5,005 nt of DNA from the NCBI GenBank assembly GCA_934661715.1, contig CAKUJL010000124.1, positions 1 through 5,005 of the forward strand, in the 5' to 3' direction. The first letter of the stretch is position 1; each line of letters begins with the position of its first letter. The stretch is from an uncultured Oscillospiraceae bacterium. Its GTDB lineage: Bacteria; Bacillota; Clostridia; Oscillospirales; Oscillospiraceae. Positions 1 through 4,976 of the stretch are shown piece after piece. The notes under the pieces were generated by a model. It was not told the DNA's origin, searched no databases, and was given only the letters and a program-made list of their open reading frames with translations. The translations under genes were made by a program, and so were the position numbers.

Positions 1-7
1 TAGTATC

Positions 8-62
8 AGTATATCCGGTTTTGCGGGAAGAATGTTGAATAGTTTGTAAAAAGAAATGTTAC
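8..62 (-). promoter_or_regulatory. Promoter with repeated operator-like boxes for an off-window gene
   Basis: On the minus strand, just after the kinase stop codon, three related hexamers follow one another: GTAACA (62-57), TTTACA (50-45) and TTCAAC (39-34), spaced 12 and 11 bases apart. A good -10 hexamer, TATACT (13-8), follows 20 bases after the last box. The octamer TTTTACAA (51-44) and the TTCA 12 bases further on are repeated at the same spacing in the promoter of the regulator operon at 2269-2311. I infer that this is a promoter controlled by the neighbouring response regulator and that it drives a minus-strand gene left of the window. Direct repeats of about 11 bp near the -35 region are typical of OmpR-family activators. 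No hairpin terminator is visible between the kinase stop and this site, so read-through from the operon is also possible. Confidence 0.5.
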
Positions 63-78
63 CAGATTTGAACGGCTT

Positions 79-1512
79 CTACCGCACCGCGGGCAGGGTG
101 AAGGAGAAATCCGTCACGCCGTTTTCGCTGGCCGCGCCGATCTCGCCGCCGTGTGCGCCGACAATTGTCTTGGCGATGTAAAGGCCGAGTCCCCAGCCCT
201 CGCGGTCGGCAGAACGGGCCTTGTCCGCCTTGTGGAAGCGCTCAAAGACGAGCGGCAGCTCCTCGGGCGGGATGGTCGGGCCGGTGTTGCGCACGTGAAG
301 CCGCGCCTTCTGCCCGTCCTGCTCGAGAATCAGGCCGAGGCTTCCGCCCACGGGGCAGAACTTGATCGCGTTGTCCAGTAAATTGTAGATGACCTGCGTG
401 ATGGCGTCGCGGTCGGCCTTCGTCCAGACGGGCTTTTCCGGCATATCGACGTTCACCTGCAAGCCACGCGCGTTGATCTTCTGCTCGAAGGTGATCAGGA
501 CGTCTCCCATCGCCTCGCCGAGATCAAAGCGCGTCTTGCGCGACTCGTCGACGCCCTGCGCCTGAATGCGGCTGAGGTCCAGCATGCTGCGCACCAGACG
601 CGAGAGTCTTCGCACCTCGCTCGAGACGATTTGCAGATAGTGCTTTTCGGTTTCCTTGGGGATCGTGCCGTCGAGAATGCCGTCGACATAGCCGCCGATC
701 GTGGTCATGGGCGTTTTGAGCTCGTGCGACACGTTCGCGATGAACTCCTGCCGTCGCTGCTCAGACTGCTCGAGAGAGTCCGCCATCGTGTTGAACGCCA
801 GCGCCAGATCGTTTACCTCGCGGGTGTTGCCTTTGGTCTGGCTGACGCGAAGCTTGGTCTCGCCATAGCCGAAGCGCCGCGCAACGTCCGCCATCTGGCC
901 GAGCGGCCGGACGAGAGAGCGCGACAAAAACGTCGCCGCAACGAGCGCCAGACCCAGCGCGCCGATGGCCGTGTAGATGAAAAACGTGCTGCTGCGCAGC
1001 ATATAGTCGGTCGTCTGGTTCATGGGCGCGGTGACGACGACGTAGCCGTTCAGATCTCCTGTCGTGTCGTTCACGATCGCCTGTCCGGCCAGAAAGCGCT
1101 TGTCCTCGTAAATATCCGAAAGCGCGACATTCTTTTCGTAATAGACCCCGTCGCGCAGCATTTCGCGGCGATAGGACTCGGGGATCTGCTTTCCCACGTG
1201 GCTGCACGTGAGGCTGTCGCACGAGCAGATGCGCACGATGCCGTCTTCGTCGCAGATGAGTGCGCCGACCTCGCCGACCTCGGAAAACAGCGAAAGCCCG
1301 ATCTGGAAGTTCCAGTTGAATTCGAGCTCGCCCGAGGAATCATACGCCTTGGCAAGGTCTGCAAGCGCCGAAGCGTCCGCGCTCAGACTCTTTCGCTTTT
1401 CCGACTCCACCCAGCTCATCATCAGAAACCGGAACGCAACGCCCGTAATGAGAAGGCAGAGCATGAGTAACGCCGCGATCATCGAAAACAATCGCGAAAA
1501 CGTGGTTTTCAT
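79..1512 (-). CDS. Membrane sensor histidine kinase (HAMP, HisKA, HATPase)
   Basis: This is a 477-residue sensor kinase that should autophosphorylate on His263 and pass the phosphate to the response regulator encoded just upstream. A first membrane segment lies at about residues 11-33, an extracytoplasmic sensor region at about 36-172, a second membrane segment at about 175-197 and a HAMP linker at about 198-250. The HisKA motif VSHELKTP carries His263. The N box is NLLDNAIKF (377-385), and the G2 region is GWGLGL (439-444). The G1 box reads NTGPTI (409-414) rather than the usual DxGxGI. The sensor region contains a Cys/His cluster, C96-x-C98-x4-C103-x-H105, plus Cys87. There is no PAS domain, unlike Bacillus PhoR. 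The ATG overlaps the regulator's TGA as ATGA (1509-1512), with GAGGT (1526-1522) as ribosome binding site, so translation is probably coupled. The signal it senses is unknown; CssS-like or PhoR-like roles are possible. Confidence 0.95.
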   Translation of the reverse strand: MKTTFSRLFSMIAALLMLCLLITGVAFRFLMMSWVESEKRKSLSADASALADLAKAYDSSGELEFNWNFQIGLSLFSEVGEVGALICDEDGIVRICSCDSLTCSHVGKQIPESYRREMLRDGVYYEKNVALSDIYEDKRFLAGQAIVNDTTGDLNGYVVVTAPMNQTTDYMLRSSTFFIYTAIGALGLALVAATFLSRSLVRPLGQMADVARRFGYGETKLRVSQTKGNTREVNDLALAFNTMADSLEQSEQRRQEFIANVSHELKTPMTTIGGYVDGILDGTIPKETEKHYLQIVSSEVRRLSRLVRSMLDLSRIQAQGVDESRKTRFDLGEAMGDVLITFEQKINARGLQVNVDMPEKPVWTKADRDAITQVIYNLLDNAIKFCPVGGSLGLILEQDGQKARLHVRNTGPTIPPEELPLVFERFHKADKARSADREGWGLGLYIAKTIVGAHGGEIGAASENGVTDFSFTLPAVR

Positions 1513-2204
1513 TGCTGCACGACCTCGAATTTATATCCCACGCCCCAGACGGTCTTGAGGCTCCACTGGGCAGACACGCCCTCGAGCTTTTCGCGCAGAC
1601 GCTTGATGTGCACGTCGACGGTGCGGCTGTCGCCGAAATAGTCAAAGCCCCAGACCTCATCTAAAAGCTGGTTTCTGGTGTACACGCGGTTCGGAGACGA
1701 GGCCAGATGGTATAAAAGCTCCATCTCCTTGGGCGGCGTCTCGACGCGCTTGCCGTCGACGATGAGCTCAAACGAGTCAAGGTCGATGACCAGTTTATCA
1801 AACGTGAGCCGCCGCGGCTTTTCCTTGCTGCTGTCTGCGTCTCCGGCGCGGCGCAGGACCGCCTCGATCCTCGCCAGCACCTCTTTCATTTCAAAGGGCT
1901 TGGTGATATAGTCGTCCGCGCCCTGCTTGAGACCCGAGACCTTGTCGATCGTCTCGCCCTTGGCCGTGAGCATGATGACGGGCGTCTTGCCGTCCTGCCG
2001 GATGGCGCGAAGCACGCCCCAGCCGTCGAGCACCGGCAGCATCAGATCCAGCAGCACCAGATCGGGCTTGAGTCTTCGATACAGCTCCACGCCCTTTCCG
2101 CCGTCGTCGGCGATGTTCACGGTATAGCCCTCTTTTTCCAGATAGAGCCGAAGAAGCTCCGAAATATTCTGATCGTCCTCCACCACAAGAATGGTCTTTG
2201 CCAT
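1509..2204 (-). CDS. OmpR/PhoB-family response regulator
   Basis: This 231-residue protein is a full-length DNA-binding response regulator, the partner of the adjacent kinase. The receiver domain (about residues 3-115) has the acidic pair Asp10/Asp11, the phospho-acceptor Asp53 in LLDLMLP, the switch residue Thr80 and the conserved Lys102 in TKPF. The C-terminal winged helix (about 133-228) has the typical recognition-helix sequence SRTVDVHIKRLREKL and the terminal VWGVGYKF wing, which places it in the OmpR/PhoB group. The start is supported by GGAGG (2217-2213), eight bases before the ATG. It is the first gene of the operon, has a consensus -10 upstream, and overlaps the kinase by four bases. 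Boxes in its own promoter that recur beyond the kinase suggest autoregulation plus control of the next gene. Sequence alone does not separate PhoP-, CssR- and other OmpR-type members, so no symbol is given. Confidence 0.97.
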   Translation of the reverse strand: MAKTILVVEDDQNISELLRLYLEKEGYTVNIADDGGKGVELYRRLKPDLVLLDLMLPVLDGWGVLRAIRQDGKTPVIMLTAKGETIDKVSGLKQGADDYITKPFEMKEVLARIEAVLRRAGDADSSKEKPRRLTFDKLVIDLDSFELIVDGKRVETPPKEMELLYHLASSPNRVYTRNQLLDEVWGFDYFGDSRTVDVHIKRLREKLEGVSAQWSLKTVWGVGYKFEVVQQ

Positions 2205-2268
2205 GGCGTCGTCCTCCCTGTTCTCTTTCGATTCGTGTCCGTTCTATAGATGACACAATTATGCTATT

Positions 2269-2311
2269 ATTATAGCCTGCCGGGGCCTGTTTGCGTGAAC
2301 TTTTTGTAAAA
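2269..2311 (-). promoter_or_regulatory. Promoter of the two-component operon with direct-repeat boxes
   Basis: On the minus strand a perfect TATAAT (2274-2269) lies 65 bases before the regulator's ATG. Upstream are two related hexamers 11 bases apart, TTTACA (2310-2305) and TTCACG (2299-2294). The second is 19 bases from the -10, longer than the ideal 17, as is common where an activator assists polymerase. The same TTTTACAAA-n3-TTCA arrangement is found at 51-36. PhoP of Bacillus binds TTAACA-like repeats with 11-bp period, and CssR-controlled htrA promoters carry TTTTCACA-like octamers; both families resemble this site. Autoregulation by the operon's own regulator is my inference. Confidence 0.65.
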
Positions 2312-2364
2312 GCTGGCACCGGCGGCGGAATTTCGCCCGATTCTGTGCGTTTTTTCGTTTTTGC

Positions 2365-2448
2365 CCGTTTCCGAACGGCGGGTTTTGTGATATGATATGG
2401 TTACGAAATTATCAGCACCTTACGAATCTATCATTATGTCGATAGGAG
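2365..2448 (+). promoter_or_regulatory. Promoter and ribosome binding site of the GH3-like gene
   Basis: TATGAT (2391-2396) preceded by TGA (2388-2390) forms an extended -10 of the TGnTATAAT type. The -35 at 17-bp spacing, TTTCCG (2368-2373), is poor, which fits reliance on the extended -10. A small hairpin, CCGTT-TCCG-AACGG (2365-2378), overlaps that -35 and could be an operator or chance. AGGAG (2444-2448) lies six bases before the ATG at 2455 and fixes the start. A 5-bp inverted repeat (CTATC 2428-2432, GATAG 2441-2445) touches the ribosome binding site but is weak. This promoter lies back-to-back with the two-component promoter and has no TTTTACAAA box. Confidence 0.6.
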
Positions 2449-2454
2449 AAAGCC

Positions 2455-4554
2455 ATGGAATATACAGCCAGAATGAATGAGCACGCCCTTGTCAGCCGCG
2501 CTGCGGCGGCGGGAAGCTGCGTGCTGCTCAAAAATGTCGCCCATACGCTGCCGTTCGCGCCGGAAAACGAAGAGCCGCTCCGCGCCGCTGTTTTCGGCAT
2601 CGGCCAGATCTTTACGCCCACGGGACTTTCCGGCATGGAGCCGTGGCGGAAAATCGGCATTCTGGACGGTCTGAGTGCCGCGAGCGACGCCGTGCAGCCC
2701 GATAAGCTCCTGGCGCACAAATACCGCGCGTGGGCGCTCGAGCATCCGGAGGGCTCTGAAATGCCGCTCGGAAGCCTCAGCATGGAGGAATTCGCCTCTG
2801 CCAACGACGCGGCCGTCGTCGTCCTTTCGCGCACGGCGGCGCACTATGACCCGAAACTGACGAATTTCGAGCAGGATATGCTCAAAAAGGTCACGGGCGC
2901 GTTTTCCCGCGTCGTGCTCGTCCTCGCCGCACCGGGCTACATGGAGCTGACGGAAACGGCCAGAAGCTGCGGCGCGATCGTGTTTCTGGGGCTGGCCGGT
3001 CAGGAGGCGGGCTACGCGCTGGCCGATCTTCTGACGGGAAAGGTCTGCCCGTCTGGAAAGCTCTCGTTCAGCTGGCCGGAGAAATTAGAATCGTTCGGTC
3101 TTGCCGCGCAGCAATATGACAGCTTCCTCGGCTACCGCTATTTTGATACCTTCGGCGGCGACGTGCTCTACCCCTTCGGCTACGGTCTGAGCTACGGCAA
3201 GGCCGAGCTGACCGCCATCAGCGTGGGGCTCGACGGCTGCGACGTGACGGTGAGCGCGGACGTGGAAAACACGGGCGAGACCTACGCCGTGCAGGAGACG
3301 GTGCAGGTCTATGTTTCCCGGCCCGACAGCGGAAAAACCGGCCCCGCATGGTTTTTGGACGCGTTTTCCAAGACGCAGGTCTTAGCGCCCGGCGAAAAGC
3401 AGACGCTGCACCTGCGCTTCCCGGTGACGGACCTTGCCCTCTTCCGCGAGGCGGCTTCTGCTTACGTGCTGGAGGAAGGCTTCTATGATATCCGCGTCGG
3501 CACAAGCTCCCGCGCGACCTGTCTGGCAGGCTCGATCAAACTGACGCGCTCTGCCGTGGTGCAGGCCGTGACGCCGTGCGCGTTCCCGGACGCCGAGCTT
3601 CCGGCGAGAAAGGAGCCCGTTTCTCTTTACACCTACCCCGAAGAGGCCGAAGAGCGGGAGCTGGCCAGACGCCGCGCCATCCGCCTTTCCGACCGGAACC
3701 TGCCGCGCCGCAGCCGCAAAAAGGGCCGTCCGTTCACCGGCTGCCGCGGCGATAACGAGCGGCACCAGTTCTCCGAGGTCACTTCCAGCGCTTGCAGCGC
3801 GTTTACGTTCATCGCCGGAATGGACGACGCGAATCTCCGGCGGCTCGTGTGCGATTTTGGCTTCTGCCCGACGGAGGTTCCCGGTGCGCTCGGCGCATCG
3901 GCGGAGCTGCCGCGCTATGGGATGGAGGCGTATACGATCGCTTCGGGCGTGTGCGGTCTGGCGCTCAAAAAGGACATTGAGCAGGACGACGGCACGGTGC
4001 AGCACCAGTACACGACCGGCTTCCCCGCGCCCAGCCTTCTTTCGTGCTCGTTTGACCCCGATCTCATTTTCTCGGTCGGCAAGGCCATCGGACGGGAAAT
4101 GCGCGAGTATGGCGTGGCCTTCTGCCTGGCGCCCGGCTGCGCACTGCAAAGAACGCCGTTTGACGCCGTGTCGCAGGAATCGTGGTCGGAAGACCCGGTG
4201 CTGACGGGCGCGTGCGCTTTGAATTTTGCCGAAGGCGTGCAGACAAGCGCCGCCGCCATTTTGCGCACGGGCACGCTTCCGCGCAGCATCGAGATTCGCA
4301 TCGGCTCGTTCCGCGACATTTACGGCCTGCCGTTCTCGATCGCCGCCGGGACATACAAGGCCGTGCTGCTGCCCGATTCGACGGTCAACGGCGAGAGCCT
4401 CGGCGAGGACAGCGACCTCATCCGTTCTTTTCTCGTCGACTGGAAATTCAGCGGGATGTTCCTCTCCGATGGGGAGAGGTATTGTCAGGAGCCTGACAGG
4501 GTGACGTTGGAGCGGTCGGCTCTGAGGATTGTTCGGGTTTTGACGCAAAAGTAG
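2455..4554 (+). CDS. Domain-inverted, degenerate GH3 glycoside hydrolase-like protein
   Basis: This 699-residue protein has the GH3 parts in inverted order, as in some beta-glucosidases of Ruminococcus and Butyrivibrio: the GH3 C-terminal alpha/beta domain first (about residues 12-248), a fibronectin III-like domain (about 250-365), a basic linker (about 395-437), then the GH3 barrel domain (about 445-699). Recognisable landmarks are VLLKN (23-27), FGIGQ (47-51), PSGKLSFSWP (199-208), PFGYGLSY (240-247), LAPG (558-561), WSEDP (577-581) and VNGE (644-647). No signal peptide is seen, so it should be cytoplasmic. Key sites are altered. The substrate Asp of the usual ADGPAG motif is Ser497, the KHF motif is absent near 602-606, and the acid/base Glu region of GRTSGEGADR-type sequences reads SRTAAHYDPK (His130). 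The nucleophile motif SDW is SDG (Asp672 kept), and only 27 residues follow Asp672. The frame is intact with a good ribosome binding site. I infer a non-catalytic or changed-function paralogue; residual glycosidase activity is not excluded. Confidence 0.88.
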   Translation: MEYTARMNEHALVSRAAAAGSCVLLKNVAHTLPFAPENEEPLRAAVFGIGQIFTPTGLSGMEPWRKIGILDGLSAASDAVQPDKLLAHKYRAWALEHPEGSEMPLGSLSMEEFASANDAAVVVLSRTAAHYDPKLTNFEQDMLKKVTGAFSRVVLVLAAPGYMELTETARSCGAIVFLGLAGQEAGYALADLLTGKVCPSGKLSFSWPEKLESFGLAAQQYDSFLGYRYFDTFGGDVLYPFGYGLSYGKAELTAISVGLDGCDVTVSADVENTGETYAVQETVQVYVSRPDSGKTGPAWFLDAFSKTQVLAPGEKQTLHLRFPVTDLALFREAASAYVLEEGFYDIRVGTSSRATCLAGSIKLTRSAVVQAVTPCAFPDAELPARKEPVSLYTYPEEAEERELARRRAIRLSDRNLPRRSRKKGRPFTGCRGDNERHQFSEVTSSACSAFTFIAGMDDANLRRLVCDFGFCPTEVPGALGASAELPRYGMEAYTIASGVCGLALKKDIEQDDGTVQHQYTTGFPAPSLLSCSFDPDLIFSVGKAIGREMREYGVAFCLAPGCALQRTPFDAVSQESWSEDPVLTGACALNFAEGVQTSAAAILRTGTLPRSIEIRIGSFRDIYGLPFSIAAGTYKAVLLPDSTVNGESLGEDSDLIRSFLVDWKFSGMFLSDGERYCQEPDRVTLERSALRIVRVLTQK

Positions 4555-4570
4555 TTTTTTACTGCCGTGT

Positions 4571-4591
4571 GCGGCGGCAAGCGCCGTTTTT
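4571..4591 (+). terminator. Intrinsic terminator of the GH3-like gene
   Basis: Seventeen bases after the TAG, CGGCG (4572-4576) pairs with CGCCG (4582-4586) around a GCAAG loop. A G-U pair can extend the base at 4571/4587, and five T residues (4587-4591) follow. The GC stem followed by a T run is the classic Rho-independent form, although the stem is short. Confidence 0.65.
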
Positions 4592-4594
4592 CTG

Positions 4595-4611
4595 CTGGCG
4601 GTGGCCGCCAG
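4595..4611 (+). terminator. Second GC-rich hairpin behind the first terminator
   Basis: CTGGCGG (4595-4601) and CCGCCAG (4605-4611) form a perfect 7-bp stem with a TGG loop. It is followed by ACTGTCC and then TTTT, a poor T tract set back from the stem. It may act as a back-up terminator, or be the left border of the structured region that follows. The role is inferred from position and shape only. Confidence 0.35.
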
Positions 4612-4622
4612 ACTGTCCTTTT

Positions 4623-4718
4623 CTCGACCCCAGCCCTGCATCCCATATCCGTAAGGCAGCAAAGCTGCCAACGGCTATCGGAATTCTTCTTAGCTGCGCA
4701 AAGAAGAGTGGTGTCGAG
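4623..4718. other. Structured element with three-way-junction fold, possible small RNA or intergenic repeat
   Basis: Three stems fit together over 96 bases. P1 closes the element: 4623-4628 (CTCGAC) pairs with 4713-4718 (GTCGAG), then one mismatch, then 4630-4632 with 4709-4711. P2 is a long hairpin, 4641-4682, with 16 pairs in four blocks of 3, 3, 4 and 6 (the inner one GGCAGC-AAA-GCTGCC at 4655-4669) separated by single mismatches and a small internal loop. P3 (4684-4708) has eight pairs, an A-A mismatch and two more pairs, and abuts P1 directly. P2 and P3 are separated by one base, while 4633-4640 stays unpaired. The one G-U pair in P3 (4684/4708) weakly favours the plus strand as the RNA. 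I do not recognise a known RNA family. No promoter is evident directly before it. It could be a small RNA, a processed 3' UTR or a dispersed repeat. Confidence 0.45.
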
Positions 4719-4745
4719 CCGCCAAGAAGAAGTTGCGAGGGGATG

Positions 4746-4763
4746 GCTGCGCTGCGGCGCAGC
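4746..4763. other. GC-rich 7-bp hairpin
   Basis: GCTGCGC (4746-4752) and GCGCAGC (4757-4763) pair perfectly around a TGCG loop. No T run follows on the plus strand, so it is not a convincing terminator alone. It lies between the three-way-junction element and the perfect palindrome and may belong to the same structured unit. Confidence 0.4.
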
Positions 4764-4767
4764 TCAA

Positions 4768-4789
4768 CAAAAGGGCCGCGGCCCTTTTG
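4768..4789. repeat. 22-nt perfect palindrome, possible bidirectional terminator
   Basis: CAAAAGGGCCG and CGGCCCTTTTG form an uninterrupted 22-base palindrome. As RNA it makes a hairpin with a CGCG loop, a GC-rich upper stem and an A/T foot that gives TTTT on either strand. That is the shape of a bidirectional Rho-independent terminator, although four T residues are few. A protein-binding palindrome is the alternative. It marks the right end of the dense hairpin region. Confidence 0.45.
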
Positions 4790-4828
4790 AAATCCTTGGA
4801 GTTCTCAATTAGAAGTGCAAATAGAATT

Positions 4829-4860
4829 AGAGAGTGCTTACGGTTACGTGAGCACTCTCT
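4829..4860 (+). terminator. 14-bp hairpin, terminator-like
   Basis: The arms 4829-4842 and 4847-4860 pair over 14 consecutive bases with one G-U pair (4839/4850) and a GTTA loop, the longest uninterrupted stem in the window. The plus-strand follow-on is TGCTGTTTTG, which has only a weak T tract. The G-U pair would be an A-C mismatch in a minus-strand RNA, so the plus strand is somewhat favoured. It could terminate transcripts leaving the structured region, or protect an RNA 3' end. No gene lies directly upstream. Confidence 0.45.
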
Positions 4861-4900
4861 TGCTGTTTTGCAACTGCGTTGGTTCTTGATTCGTATACAA

Positions 4901-4976
4901 CGATCTGATTGCCGAGCGGCAAATCTCGGGTGCAGGCCGCCGCGGAGATCGCTTAGCTCTGCACGCGCCTCCGCGG
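4901..4976. repeat. Nested inverted repeats at the right edge
   Basis: Several complementary pairs are interleaved here. CGATCT (4901-4906) matches AGATCG (4946-4951). GATTGCC (4907-4913) matches GGCAA-A-TC (4918-4925) with one bulged base. CCGCGGAG (4940-4947) matches CTCCGCGG (4969-4976). The first and third pairings share bases and cannot form together. No T tract follows. In GC-rich DNA part of this may be chance. Confidence 0.3.

Noticed and set aside
631..1470. 279-codon plus-strand frame opposite the kinase gene
   Set aside because: The composition is Arg/Ala/Val-rich and low in meaning, with no ribosome binding site or domain; it is a shadow of the kinase frame.
79..2204. Naming the pair phoP/phoR or cssR/cssS
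   Set aside because: The kinase lacks the PAS domain of PhoR, the operator resemblance is ambiguous, and the neighbouring target gene is outside the window.
2305..2311. Regulator box as operator of the GH3-like gene
   Set aside because: It lies about 80 bases upstream of the GH3 -10 and is oriented and spaced for the opposite promoter; no second copy is near the GH3 promoter.
4465..4495. One added T after codon 672 would read SDWGEV, restoring the GH3 nucleophile motif, suggesting a frameshift
   Set aside because: The shifted frame meets TGA four codons after SDWGEV, while the present frame continues into a normal-looking terminal helix. A frameshift is not supported, although the near match is curious.
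3382..4671. 429-codon open frame on the minus strand, antisense to the GH3-like gene
   Set aside because: It lies opposite a clearly coding gene, gives an Arg/Ala-rich sequence with no recognisable domain, and is the expected mirror of GC-rich codon use.
4567..4812. 81-codon plus-strand frame after the GH3-like gene
   Set aside because: It starts at GTG without a ribosome binding site, runs through a terminator and several hairpins, and has no protein-like pattern. The structure at RNA/DNA level explains the region better.
4907..4925. tRNA-like or terminator hairpin near GCCGAGCGGC
   Set aside because: No cloverleaf, T-loop sequence or T tract could be found around it.
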